From Prorocentrum cordatum (lineage: Eukaryota > Sar > Dinophyceae > Prorocentrales > Prorocentraceae), in the NCBI GenBank assembly GCA_963575745.1, contig CAUYUJ010020282.1:156501-220500 (forward strand): DNA of 64,000 bases, written 5' to 3'. Position numbers and translations under genes: made by a program. The notes under the pieces were generated by a model, which did not search any database, had not been told where the DNA came from, and was given only the letters and a program-made list of their open reading frames with translations. How positions within the stretch are numbered: position 1 is the first letter of the stretch; each line of letters begins with the position of its first letter. Shown piece after piece: positions 41,161 to 52,049 of this stretch.

Positions 41161-41652
41161 TTTGTCGGTATCTGGATGTACACGCGATCCCTCAAGTGAT
41201 TTCGTGAGACATATATCTGTATGGCATGCGGATTCTTAGGGTGCCAATGTGGTATTGGAAAACTGATGTGCGCAACTTCCAATGAAAACCATCCCAACTG
41301 ACTTCTTCCGGTGTTCCACTGGGCAAACGACCATTCCGCCAAGAAAAACAAAACAATCTGCCCGGGGAAAAACATGCGGCCGTCCCCCCGCTCGTAACGT
41401 CCCAACCTTCGCCCCGAATGCGGCACCCGCGCGCCCACAGCAGCGCCGCCCACGCCTGCCGCCACTGGCCGCGCGCGGCGCAGGCGGCCAGCGTCCTACT
41501 GAGGCCGAACGGGTCCCAAGGCCTCGGGGCGGTGCAGCCGCATCGGGTCGGATCGGGCAGCTTGCTGCGAGCGCTTCGGGCTCATGCACGTTCGTGTGAA
41601 TTTGTGAAAAAGTCAAGCCGTCGTGTCAGGCAGGTTTGTTCGAAGCGTCCTC

Positions 41653-41718
41653 AACCGCGCTGCGGTTCGAGGAGTACTAGAACCTCGCGCGCGCGCTTCG
41701 CGCGCGCTGAGGTGCTAG
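41653..41718. other. Two adjacent hairpins, one with a (GC)n stem
   Basis: AACCGC-GCT-GCGGTT (41653-41667) is followed by CTAGAACCTCGCGCGCGCGC (41677-41696) facing a nearly complementary arm ending in GAGGTGCTAG (41699-41718), with about 18 of 20 bases paired. Alternating GC in the stem could also adopt Z-DNA. Confidence 0.65.
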
Positions 41719-41719
41719 T

Positions 41720-43780
41720 CACAATTGCGCGATGTTGCGCGGCCATCCAGTCCGCTCTCCCTCAACGACATCGGGCCACACTCATGCACGGGTGTCCATG
41801 TGGCGTAGAATCGGTGCAAATCGGGCGCTTCTCACGTGCGGAGAGCTGCATGCGGGCTGATCTGCAAGATGCGCAGAACATGACAAGGGAGGAGAGGACG
41901 AACAAACTTTCGCCAAGGCCTTGGAACAAACACTTTCTGGGGAGAGCGTTCCAGAACGTGGTCGTAATCCTTCGTCGTTTTTGATTCGAGAGGTTGACCT
42001 CGCCGCGAAATGGCGACGATGTCTAAAGCGGTCGGATGTTGGGAAGGGTGGGTCGGGGGCCCGGGAATGTAGGAACGAACGAACTCCATTGGACTGTCCT
42101 GGGAAGGCGGCAGGAAGGCTGGGACAAGCACGTTCTGGTGGGAGCTTTCCAGAGCGCAATGCAACCATACACTTTTTTCCTCTTGCGCTTTGCGAGTGGA
42201 TGCTATCTATTTCCTGCGAACCTTTTATCACGAACTACTCACGATTGGCAATTTGCCCTTTCACGTATCCGTTCCCTCCCCTTTCCTTGTATCCTCTTTC
42301 ACCCTTCCTTCTCGCCCCTCCGTTTTCTACTAACGCCTTTCCCTGCGTCCTATTCCCCCCACATCTTCGTGCTCGCAACTACTTGTTATTTGGTACTCAC
42401 ACCTGATGCCCACGGCTTCATCTACTCTCCTTGCACCTGGCAGCTGCCAATTCGGTATTACGGAAAACACTCTACATCATCGTGCTACTCGCTGTTTACT
42501 CGACTGAAGGCGGCTTGGATCTGGTTGATTACTGCCTACGTACTCACCCGTCCTTGTTTGTATTTCTGTGTTTTGGTGACAAGCTGCGCCAAACCGTTCC
42601 GATACCGACAGTTGCAACAGTATCAACAACTTTTTTCGTTTGAAGTGCCACTACAAACACATCTGCTCCGTATAATGATGCTGCTGCGGATCCTCATGTT
42701 ATTGTTGCTGCTGCCGCTCATGATGTTGCTCCTGGTCCTCTTACATCGGATCACACATACACTGCAGCTTCTGATGATACCCTGTTCCTGATGTCCTAAT
42801 GCCCTGTCGCTGATGCCTACGTGGCGCCACTGTGAATACTCCAATGCTTACTGCCACTACTGCTATTGTGGCTACGTCGAACACCACAAAAACAATAAAC
42901 ACTGTGAATGCCACTTGTAAAGCAACACCGTGATACGCGAGCTGCTGAAGCAATGCCGCTAGTACTCATCCTATTACTAATAATGTCTTTGCTCTGGCGT
43001 GAAGAGCTACCGCGAATCGCTACCACGCGTAACAACGTAGTGTTGCAGCCACAGCTGCCATTACTTTTATTTTGGCACACTTGTCATTCACCAAATCAGC
43101 AGCTACTACATCTATACACTGCTGCTCGTGTGTCTTTGCAATGCCACGCCTGTCACAGACTACTTCGTTCATGCTGCTCCATATGGCTCTTACTGTTTTT
43201 ACGCGCTTTATCGCTGCCACTCCCCACGCTGCTTCCAGTGCCTGCTCCCGCCTCCGTCGCACGTTTTCACGGACATCTTTCCTGCGAGTATCGGCGGTGA
43301 TGGGGAGATGGCGCAACGGCCAGGGCCGTCAGGGCGCCGCCATCGCACGCCAGTGTCGGCGACTCTGACCCGGTGGGCTCGCACTCGGCGACCACAGCTC
43401 GGCCAATGGACTTTGCCCTGCTGAGCCCAGGGCGGTGCGGTCCGCCGGGCTGCGGCCTCGGGGGGGCAGGGCTGGTCAGCATGTCACTGGACGGCCAGGC
43501 GTGCGAACCAGCAGTGGGTAGTCAGCCAGTCGGCCAGTCAAGACAGAAGGAGCAACGCTTCTGTATCGTGCGTGCAAGGCGCACCCCGTGTACACGTGCT
43601 GTCTGGAAGATCTTTCCTCACATACAGGGAACGGCACGTATGCGAATAAAACTGGCAACAAACACTCCTGGATAGGTTGTAACCACTCTTGCTTGACCAT
43701 GCGTAGGTGGGCCTCTAAGCATACTCTCGCAGATAATGCGTCATCAATGAATCCTGAGATGGTGACTTATATGGTATGAG
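41720..43780. other. Less repetitive, lower-GC island with no recognised gene
   Basis: Frames up to about 250 codons (42036-42791 plus strand) have atypical Leu/Ser/Pro composition and no domain. Short related segments (TTCTGG...GAGCGTTCCAGA near 41935; TTCTGG...GAGCTTTCCAGA near 42132) suggest an old duplication. Nothing further can be supported. Confidence 0.35.
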
Positions 43781-43849
43781 CGGTGACCGGGCACACGGGC
43801 TACTATTGCAAAACTCCCCCCCGTAACCCGCTTGGGCCCCAGGAGGCAC

Positions 43850-44300
43850 ATGGCCTTTTCAAGGCTCTGGGGGGCTCTTGAGGCCTCCAGAGGCTTCGGC
43901 GATGGCCCGCGAGAACGGCAAGAACAGCCAAGACGGTCCAAGAAGGCCCAAGAAACTCCTAGATGGCCGTAAGACGGCCCGAAGAGACCGCAATGACTAC
44001 AAGAGCGCCTCCAAGAGCACCCTCGAGAGGGCCTCGAGCGGCAAATTGCATTATTATTTTCGGTATGTTTTTGTTTCAGCGATTTTCGTATATTCGACTG
44101 TTTGGCTGTCACGGCGCCCAAGACTCCCAAAGAGGCTCCCAACATCGCCCCAGACGGCCCAACTGAGCTCCCAAATAGCCCAAGGTGGCTCCAAGATGCC
44201 CCAATAGGACCTCCCGAGGGACACAAGATGGCTCAAGAGGGCATCGGGATGGTCCAAGACTGGCCGCAGACGGCCTGAAGAGACTTCCAAGACGGCCCAG
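43850..44300 (+). repeat. CAAGA phased repeat, short block
   Basis: GCCCAAGAAACTCC, CCAAGACGGCCC and related motifs, with a TTTTCGTATATTCGAC spacer in the middle. Confidence 0.6.
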
Positions 44301-44399
44301 AGGAGGATGGCCAAGAGTGCCAGCTCCCAAGACATTCTTTCGCCTCGGCTAACTTTTCGATGGTCTCTGGGCCCAGAGAGCGACCCTGGACGCTGAACA

Positions 44400-45640
44400 A
44401 CAAGAAACGCTCGTCGTGATTTCGTCGTGCGACGCCCAGAAGTCTGCGCCCCTCCTGGTGTCTCCATGGGTCCGCCGGCGTCCCCGCGGATACGACTGGA
44501 GAGGCCTTCCGAAGCCATACCAAAACATAGCATTGAAAACAACCCCATCCTCGCTCCTCCTCCATACCCTGCGAAACTGTTCTCCTCAACCCTGTGTTCG
44601 AAACCTCGCTCCTCGATCCTTGCCCCCCGCTTCCCCCTGGGAGGGCGGGGCCTGTGCTAACGCGGCTTCTGGAAGCCCACGGAGGCTTCTGGAAGCTTCT
44701 GGGGGCCTCCGTGGACTTCTAGAGGCCTCTGGAGTTCAGCAACAAAAACAAAAACATCCCAAAACCTGGCTCCTCGATCCTCTCCCCTCCGCCTCCTCCA
44801 TCCGAGCTGCCCTAAACCTCGCTCCTCGATCTCACCACACATGGAGAGCGATCCTCGCTCCCTCGTCCCTCATCCCCAACACCGAAAACTCGCTCCTCCT
44901 CCCGCCCCAAACCGCGCTCCTCGACGAGGCGCAGCTGCTGGAAAAAACAGCCCGTCCAGAGGTCTGGCTGGGGAGGCCGCCGAATGTGTCCAGAGGCCTC
45001 GCCAAGACCGTTTCAAGCCCTCGGCCCTCGCCCCTCGACCGTCCTTGATGGACCCCTTGGATCCTGGACACGTCTTGGAGTGCTGTCAGGCTTCTTTTGT
45101 GATCCCCTTGAGGCCCGGAGGTAGAGCGTCGACTGGCGCTGCGGACGCCAGAGCAATACACCGTCTCTCGTCTCTCGCAGCCGCTGGGGATCACGGCCTC
45201 AGGGCAGGGCCGGAGATGGCCAGATCGACCTGCTGATGTTTTTTCGCCTCGGCACCCTATGCACAATTCGTTTCGCTGTGGCCCAGCGCTTGCTGCGACC
45301 GACTCGCGCGTTCGCCAAATCCGCGAACAAAGCAAGAATCTTGGTTTCGAGAAGCTCCTCGATACCACCCCCTTCCCCCTCTGGAAAGGAGGGGTCTACC
45401 ATACGCCCTTCGGCGCGTCGGCGCTGCATGCTCCCATGCGAATGCGAAAAACTGCTCGATTGGCAAGAGCGCGCGCCCCATCATCACCATATGCTCGAAG
45501 AGCGTGTGAATGCAGTTGTGCACGGCGGGCTCGTGTCTCTTGACGACCTCGACTTTGGCCTCTGACACCGCGTTGATTTCTCAGTCTAGAACGATCGGCG
45601 GTCTCTCGATCGCCAGATCGCTCTACATTTCGGGGATTTT
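44400..45640. other. Stretch with CTCCTCGATCC repeats, no recognised gene
   Basis: AACCTCGCTCCTCGATC-type segments recur near 44603, 44763 and 44815, and AGGCCTCCAGAGG-like repeats lie at 44660-44735. Frames are short and overlapping. Confidence 0.35.
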
Positions 45641-45785
45641 CTGACCCTGGTCAATCCAGACCTGGGTCAATCAGGCCTTGCAGGATCCTGCAAGATCCTG
45701 CAGGATCCTGCACCCAAGCCCAGGTCAATGCGACCCTGGCCCTGCAGGATCCTGCAAGATTCGGCGCTCTGGCTGACCCCCGCTT
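45640..45785. repeat. Palindromic TGCAGGATCC repeat
   Basis: TGCAGGATCCTGCA, a perfect 14-bp palindrome, occurs in overlapping form at about 45676-45713 and again near 45742, mixed with GACCCTGGTCAAT segments. Confidence 0.75.
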
Positions 45786-45969
45786 GCATTGACCCCCGTC
45801 TCAAGGCTCCCAAACACTGGCCGATCCTGGGCCTCCAGCGGCGTGCAGCGCCCGGGACGCCCTCGGCGGGGCCGCTGCCGCGCCGACAGGGCACGAGCCT
45901 ACCGCAGCCCACTTCCAATCTGGGAGCGGAGGGCGAAGCCCCGGACCCCTCCCAGGGCCCATCCCACCC

Positions 45970-46230
45970 TCCACATCCTCCTCCCCCTCCTCCTCCTCCT
46001 CCTCCTCCTCCTCCTCCTCCTCCTCCTCGTCCTCGTCGTCGTCCTCCTCCTCCTCCTCCTCCTCCTCCCTCCTCCCTCCTGCCTCCTCCTCTCCTCCTCC
46101 TCCTCCTCCTCCTCCTTCCTCCTCCTCCTTCCTCCTCCTCCTCCTTCCTCCTCCTCTTCCTCCTCCTCCTCCTCCTCTTGCTACTCCCTCCTTCTTTTCT
46201 TCCTCCTCCTCCTCCTCCTCCTCCATCATG
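45970..46230. repeat. (TCC)n trinucleotide tract
   Basis: A tract of about 260 bp of CTCCTC/TCC. Poly-Glu and poly-Leu/Pro frames through it are rejected. Confidence 0.95.
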
Positions 46231-46234
46231 TCTT

Positions 46235-46830
46235 TAGCCTCAGACCTCGGGACAGATCACGCGACGCGCCCCACGAGTCACGCGACGGGCCATTTTCCGG
46301 CAGTGCTCCCGCGGCCCGAAAACGGCCCCCGTGGTCCGAAGGAGACAGAGGGCCTCCCCGAACCCGGAGCCTCGAGCCTGCCCGCCCTGCCTGCTGGCCA
46401 GGACCACTGCTGGGCCACCTCGGACCCCCAGACGGCTCCGAGCCACACGCTCGTACAACGCGGGGGTGCAATTGCTCAGCCCGCTCCCCCCGGGGGGCGG
46501 CGGGCGACGCCTGCGCCAACGCCGCCAGGGCGAGGCCCCACAGCTGCCGCCGGCAGGCCGCGGACAGGAGCGCCGCCGTGGCAGCGGCTGGCGCCTCCGG
46601 CGGCATGCGGGCCCCCCTGCGCGCGCGCGCGCGTCGGGGCGCTGCTGCCGCGGTTCGCAGGCCGCCGACGACGACGCCGACGTCGGCGGTGGTGACGCCA
46701 ACGCCGCTGCACGCGCCGCCTACGACAACGGCTTCCCCTTCGGGGGTGGGTGGGTGTCCCTCCCCCTCCCCCTCCCCCCCCCCCCTCGGTTTGGGCGGGG
46801 GCATTGAACAGCAGTCAGAACGCCCAAGTT
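46235..46830. other. GC-rich stretch, no recognised gene
   Basis: Long frames are open on both strands because of base composition. No domain was recognised. Confidence 0.35.
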
Positions 46831-46849
46831 GACCTCAACAAAAATGCAA

Positions 46850-47220
46850 ACCACGATGATTTTGAGCCGAATCAGAACGCCCAAGATGGCTCCCAAGTTT
46901 TGGGTCCACTTTGGCTTCCTGGGAGCGGGCGAACGCAATTCACGCCCCCGTGCCTCCTTTTTCGATCAAAAGCTTCCAAGATGGTTCCAATATGGTTCCA
47001 AGACAACCCGAAAAGCCGCCGAAAGAGGGCCAAGAGGGCCATGCCCAAGAGGCGCCCAAGATGCACCCAAGAGGCCCCCCAGAGACCCTCGCGAGGCCCC
47101 TAAAAGGCTCCCAAGAAGTCCCCAGAGGCCCCCAAGAGGCCCCCAGGCGCACCCAAGAGGCCTCCAAGAGGCACCCAAGAGGCCTCTGGATCACAGAGGC
47201 CCCCCAAGCGCCCAACACGA
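46850..47220 (+). repeat. CAAGA phased repeat, block
   Basis: CCAAGAGGCC, CCCAAGATGC and similar motifs every 10-12 bp, densest from 47030 to 47180. Confidence 0.75.
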
Positions 47221-47281
47221 TGCCGCGCTCCTCCGATAAGGGCAGCTCCCCTGGGCATCGTGACTGGATGGGCTGGTGGGG

Positions 47282-47665
47282 GTATTTTTGGTCAACAGGC
47301 TCGCGAGGCGGGTCGAAAGCCGTCCGAACACTAGTCGGGCCGCGACTAGGCAGCAGGAGAAGAAAGGCAAGCGAAGCGAGCGAGCGGGCAGCCACTCAGA
47401 AGAAAAGCCAAAACAGATACTCCCAAACCCAGTGGCGTGGAAATCCCGTTGGCGACCAGCAAGTAAACGCAGCCCAAATGGCGCGGCGGCGCGACCATGA
47501 ACACGCAGAGGTCGATCGCTCGGTGTGAGTCAGACAGACAACACCGTCAGAGACGAACTAGACCGACGGGCACACCTGGACGACATCCGACTGGTGGAGG
47601 TACTTTTGGTCAACGGCCTCGTGAGGCGGTTCAAAATTCGTCCAAACTCTAGTGGTGGGGGCACG
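47282..47665 (+). repeat. Direct duplication of about 60 bp, 316 bp apart
   Basis: GGTAYTTTTGGTCAACRGSC...GCGG...CGTCCRAACWCTAGT occurs at 47282-47336 and 47598-47653. Both copies can encode LVN(R/G)L(A/V)RR...RPN(T/S)S, so this may be a relic of coding sequence, but no gene was recognised. Confidence 0.5.
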
Positions 47666-47993
47666 CTAAACGTTAAGAGTTCGCCTCGGTTCGGCTCTCC
47701 ATGGAAGTGCCAACTATGTTGATGTAAACTGGCGGAATGCCGCTCCCATGAAAATGACACTCCAGCAGGAAGGAGGGTGACGGAGAAAGGGGGAGGAGGA
47801 AGAGGGAGGTGGAGGGCGGCGACTTCGAATACAGTCAGGGCACACCGAGACCGAATTATTATTGCAACGACCATTCGAAAAACGCGCTGTCTTACGGCTT
47901 GTGCGGGGGGATGCACAGGCCGGCCGGAATAACTTTCTCTGGGGCATAACCGAAGAGGCGCGCAGTGAAAACATACGATAGAGCTCCGTTCAG

Positions 47994-48313
47994 TCAGGTG
48001 TTTGCTCTGCGACCTTTGCAGAACGAGCATCTTCTCCAAACAGAGCAGCACGAGAGGAACAGCTTCCACAAAAGGCTGCGGATGAGCATGTACTGCGTCT
48101 CGCTCTTCGCCTCCGCATCAGTGCAAGCCTTGTGGTATGCTCGATCCTTTTCAGCGGCATGAATCAAATGATGGGCCCACACTGGGACAACACAAGAGAG
48201 GAACAAGATGTTGAGCACCACCTCGACGAGCACTGTGTGCTCATAATGCCACAAGTTCCTCTCAATCGTATGTCGGTTGACGAACAGCACCAAGTCGGTG
48301 TGTTCCCAACCTG
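47994..48313 (-). CDS. Possible exon of an unidentified membrane protein
   Basis: The minus-strand frame after a CCCTGCAG splice-acceptor-like site at about 48314 encodes about 105 residues of balanced composition, including a probable membrane helix (VLVEVVLNILFLSCVVPVW) followed by a charged, His-containing stretch (AHHLIHAAEKDRAYHKACTD). A donor-like AAAG|GTCGCAG lies near 48016. The exon model and its linkage to the frame at 48873-49352 are inferences. No family was recognised. Confidence 0.3.
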
Positions 48314-48440
48314 CAGGGTGGGCCAATCCAACTTTCTATGCGCTTCAATTTTGGCTCCGGCCGCAGCTGTTGGTGCACTGCGAATCGCTCTCGAGCAAGC
48401 TCACCCGAGTCGGTTTTCCGCTCGCACGGGTGCCTCCCTC
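48298..48440 (-). repeat. 143-bp duplicated block with splice-like borders, copy II
   Basis: It is nearly identical to 48769-48911. On the minus strand it carries GAGGGAGGCACCCGTGCGAG, a GTGAGC donor-like site, and ends CCCTGCAG|GTTGGGAACACACC, an acceptor-like site leading into an open frame. Confidence 0.65.
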
Positions 48441-48519
48441 ACGTTTGCCGTGTCTTGTCATGTCTTGCTCTCCTGTCTTGTCTCCCCTCCCTGCCGTTGC
48501 TGTTGCTCCCCCGTCCTTC

Positions 48520-48782
48520 TCAGAGGATATCGAACTCCTCGCAGTCTAGCTTTGTGCGCCGCCAGGCTTGGGCACGTCGGCCTCCGCCACTGTCGCTGTC
48601 GCCGTCACCCGAGTCGGTGGCCCTGATGAACGGGTGGCGGCGGCAGTGGCCGTGCTGAAACGCGCCCAGAGCCCAGCAAGACGCGAGGGTGCAAGCCCGA
48701 TTCGTCTGGCTGATGCTCTGGGGTCGGGGCCTGTGCTCAGGGGAGGCCGCACCACCGCTCGACGATGAGGTGTGCTCCGAAC
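48520..48782 (-). other. Possible middle exon, acidic/Ser-rich
   Basis: After a TGCAG acceptor-like site at 48783, the minus-strand frame stays open to 48520. It ends in an acidic part (ATDSGDGDSDSGGG) and KLDCEEFDIL. It could be an exon between the frames at 48873-49352 and 47994-48313, but no clean donor was found. Confidence 0.2.
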
Positions 48783-48911
48783 CTGCAGGGTGGGCCCATC
48801 CCATTTTCTGTGCGCTTCAGTTTTGGCTCCGGCCGCAGCTGTTGGTGCACTGCGAAGCGTCTTCGTGCCAGCTCACTCGAGTCGGTTTACCGCTCGCACG
48901 GGTGCCTCCCT
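48769..48911 (-). repeat. 143-bp duplicated block with splice-like borders, copy I
   Basis: It mirrors 48298-48440 base for base over most of its length. It overlaps the end of the frame at 48873-49352 and ends at a CCCTGCAG|GTTCGGAGCACACC acceptor-like site. Confidence 0.65.
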
Positions 48912-49352
48912 CCCCCCCGACATGACCAGGCTGCCGAAGAGTACAAGCATCACGACACAGCTGGTGGGATCGACCTCCTCGTCGTGGCCGCCCCCCGATT
49001 GCCTCCTGTGAGCGCTGTCCTGCTCCGTAGTCGTGTCATCTCCAAGGTCAGAAACTTCGTGGCAGATATCGTGGGCGCCATCTCCATGGTCGCCACCTTT
49101 ATGATCGCTATCTTCGTGGCCGTCGTCTGCATGACCCTCCTCAACTTCGCTGGTGTTGTTTGCATCATCATCCGCACCCTCGCTGGCGTGTGGGTCCTGA
49201 ACTTCAGCGTGTGCGTCGTGTGCGCCAGCAATCTCCTCCAGATTAATCGTCGCCGCCAGCCCGAGCCCAGGCTTTGCAAACGGTTGCCCGACCAGCAGCA
49301 CGACCAGCGCCAGCAGCGCCATAAGCGTCAGTCCGATCACAAGGCGCGCCAT
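48873..49352 (-). CDS. Unidentified protein with two membrane segments and an acidic His/Asp-rich loop
   Basis: A 159-codon frame opens with a hydrophobic segment (LVIGLTLMALLALVVLLVG, about residues 4-22) that could be a signal anchor. A strongly acidic, His-rich region follows (about 44-130; for example GHADDGHEDSDHKGGDHGDG), then a second hydrophobic segment (CVVMLVLFGSLVM, about 131-143). His/Asp-rich loops often bind divalent metals, but no transporter family can be assigned. It may be the first exon of a longer gene. A short overlapping upstream ATG frame exists. Confidence 0.4.
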   Translation of the reverse strand: MARLVIGLTLMALLALVVLLVGQPFAKPGLGLAATINLEEIAGAHDAHAEVQDPHASEGADDDANNTSEVEEGHADDGHEDSDHKGGDHGDGAHDICHEVSDLGDDTTTEQDSAHRRQSGGGHDEEVDPTSCVVMLVLFGSLVMSGGREAPVRAVNRLE

Positions 49353-49454
49353 TGCGCCCGCATGAGGTGTCGAAGAACACAGTGAAACAAATTATTGTGA
49401 CTGCACGGGTATGTCTGCCTGGCAGTAGCTCCTGTCGCGAAAACGAAGACGCAT

Positions 49455-49535
49455 GCACATAATATATATATATATATATGTATATATATATGTGTATATA
49501 TGTATATGTATATATGTATATGTATATGCGCATCT
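49455..49535. repeat. (TA)n / TATATG microsatellite
   Basis: Alternating TA with TATATGTATATG variants, about 80 bp. Confidence 0.95.
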
Positions 49536-49546
49536 GTTCATTCAGT

Positions 49547-49548
49547 AC

Positions 49549-49588
<40 letters not shown>

Positions 49589-49642
49589 AAAGAGAGAGAG
49601 AGATAAAAAAGAAAGAGCGAGAGCGAGAGAGAGAGAGAGAGT
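49547..49642. repeat. (GA)n microsatellite
   Basis: GAGAGAGA runs with short AAAGAAAG interruptions. Confidence 0.95.
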
Positions 49643-49752
49643 CCACCAAAGTGCGTGGCTCTCAAAAACTAGCGCGGCTGGGTTGGTGCCCTCATAATGC
49701 AGTGTCGGTGTTATGACTGGAAAATATCTTTTCTAACCAGTATTAAACATAA

Positions 49753-51236
49753 CGCTACGTAGCACCCCGCAATTGCGGATAAGAGTGAGGGGGCGGGCGC
49801 GGGCGACGCGGGCGTCGTCGAGCCGGCAGACCTCGTGGCCCCCACCTTCCCTGTCGATGGCGCTCTTCTCCTCCTCCTCCTCCTTCTCCTCCTCCTCCTC
49901 CTCCTCTTCCTCGTCCTCGTCCTCATCGTCATCGTCATCCTCCTCCTCCACCTCGTCCTCCTCCTCCTCCTCCTCGTCCTCCTTCTCCTCTTCTTCCTCG
50001 TCCTCCCTCTCCCCCCCTCGTCCTTTCATCATCGTCCTCCCATAGTCGTCCTCCCCCTCATCGGCCTCCATCATCGTCCTCCCATTGTCGTCCATCATCA
50101 TCATCCTCCCCCTCCTCCCCCTCCTCGTCCTCCTCCTCCCCCTCCTCCCCCTCCTCGTCCTCTTGCTCCACCTCCTTTTCTTTCTCCACATTTTCCTTAC
50201 ATCCTCTTTTCTTCCGCGTCCTCCTCGTCCCCTGTTTACTCTTCCTGCCTCACCCTCCTTTCCCAAGATAACTGCAACGCAATCTTTTTTTCCACTTTAT
50301 GCTCCCCGACTTCTCTGATCAAGGCAACTCGCCAGGGCAAAGTTGCTGGACGGGCTGGTGTGGATGCGCGGGGCTTGAGGAGGTCCTTGCGGGCTCAGAC
50401 GGCATGCAAAAATCCGCCGCCGCGCTTGTGCGGCATTGGTTTGTTCAGTGAACGTGGTTTGGGTCGCGGGTGGGTCGCGGGCTCTCCACCTCCACCTTGA
50501 AGGAATGCAAAAGCAGCCCGCCGCAGGCGCACAACACATTAGTTTGTACACTGAACGTGGTTTGGGTCGCGGGTGGGCCGCGGGTTCTCCACCGGGAACG
50601 AATGCAAAAGATGCCCGCCGCAGGCTGCGAAAAATGTGGTTTGTACCCTGAACGTGCTCGCGGGTGGGCCGCGGGCTCTCCACCGGAAACGAATGCAAAA
50701 GATGCCCGTCGCAGGCGCCGAAAACTGTGGTTTGTACCCTTAATGTGGTTTGGGTCGCGGGTTGGTCGCGAGTTGGTCACGGGGTGGGTCGCGGGCTCTC
50801 CACCTGGAAGGAATGCAAAAAAAGCCCGCCGCAGGCGCCGAAAATGGTGGTTTGTACCTTGAACGTGGTTTGGGTCGAAGGTGGGTCGCGGGGTGGGTCG
50901 CGGGTGGGTCGCGGGTGGGTCGCGGGTGGGTCGCGGGTGGGTCGCGGGGTGGGCCGCGGGCTGGTCGCGGGGTGGGTCGCGGGGTGGGTCGCGGGGTGGG
51001 TCGCGGGGTGGGTCGCGGGGTGGTCGCGGGGTGGGTCGCGGGGTGGGTCGCGGGTGGGTCGCGGGTGGGTCGCGGGGTGGGTCGCGGGTTGGGTCGCGGG
51101 TGGGTCGCGGGGCGGGTTGCGGGTGGGACGACGACAACAAACAACAACAAACAACAACGAGAATCCGCACCGCGGAATTCCACTTCAGCCATGCACCCAG
51201 GGACAGTGAATGACCGTTCGGCCCCCTCACTCTGAC
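49753..51236 (+). repeat. G-rich dispersed element, copy 2
   Basis: From CTACGTAGCACCCCGC and the CCGCAATTGCGG palindrome it runs through a TCC/GTCCTC tract (49860-50170), five units of about 100 bp with GAACGTGGTTTGGGTCGCGG and GAATGCAAAA...GCCCGCCGCAG (50440-50880), a GGGTGGGTCGCG array (50880-51120), an ACAACAACA stretch and the tail ending GGCCCCCTCACTCTGAC. It is about 1.48 kb, nearly identical to 55263-56742. The sub-terminal sequence AGAGTGAGGGGGC is repeated inverted at the right end. Confidence 0.85.
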
Positions 51237-51415
51237 AAGTCTGGATGCACTGTACTTGCATCTTTTTACCTGCCGTCCATGTTTTCGTTGGGCTTGCCCC
51301 TTGTCGTGGATGGGGGCTCCCAAATGGCGGCGCGTCGTGATCATTGGGCAACTGGCTGATTTGTTTCTTCGGATGGCCCACTTCCATATCCTCTTTAGTC
51401 GGGGATACGTGAGAC

Positions 51416-52036
51416 TCAGATACGGGGCACTCGGGTTGGCCTGACGCAGCCATCATGAAAATGACGAGACTCAAACGACGCGAACTCCCACTGCAAACAT
51501 CCCATGAAAACTGGACCGTCAAAATCCAGGACGCGCTCGTCAAAAAACGTCGGCAATCCCGAGTTCCGGCTTACTCGAGTCTTGCGCATCCCCGTTTCAG
51601 ATGCGTCGATACCCAACAAGCGACCCAAATTCGTCTGGCCTGTGGGTTGGCTGCGTACGCGCGTTTTCTCCCGCTTATTGAAATAACCGTCAAGGCGTGC
51701 CCGCGTCGAGCGAGCGCCCGCGCTGCGACAAAACGTATTTGCCGCTCTCTCTTTTTTATATAAAAGGAATGGAGAATCGCGTGAATATGAAAAACAAAAG
51801 CAGTCTGAAAACAAAGCGTCGCAACATACAGCACAACAAACACTATTATCACCAGTTGCTATTTCTACATTCAAAGAGATCGTGTGGTTTTTAAGTTCTA
51901 ATTCTACCGACCACGTCGGTACAATTGGAGTCGACAGCTGTCCGGTGTACGCGCTTCTTGACCCAATGTCCCCCTCGCCTGGAGTCCACCAGCTCTGTGA
52001 GCTATCCAGTGCGGCGGTGCGACGACAACGCCGCAA
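51416..52036 (-). other. Open frame of 206 codons, unidentified
   Basis: The minus-strand frame lies in a moderately GC, non-repetitive stretch where a run of this length without a stop is unlikely by chance. Composition is balanced, with a Cys-rich patch (CCAVCCDALFSDCFCF) and a C-terminal region containing GRLLGIDASETGMRK and DERVLDFDGPVFM. No domain was recognised and no spliced-leader acceptor was identified. Confidence 0.25.
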
Positions 52037-52049
52037 GTCCGGTGCTTTC

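Noticed and set aside
42036-42791. Plus-strand frame of 251 codons
   Set aside because: Unusual Leu/Ser/Pro composition, competing frames on the same strand and no recognisable domain; insufficient for a gene call.
49733-50266. Poly-Glu/Asp and poly-Arg frames over TCC tracts (also near 245, 40200, 45801 and 55067)
   Set aside because: Low-complexity translations of trinucleotide repeats with no flanking domain.
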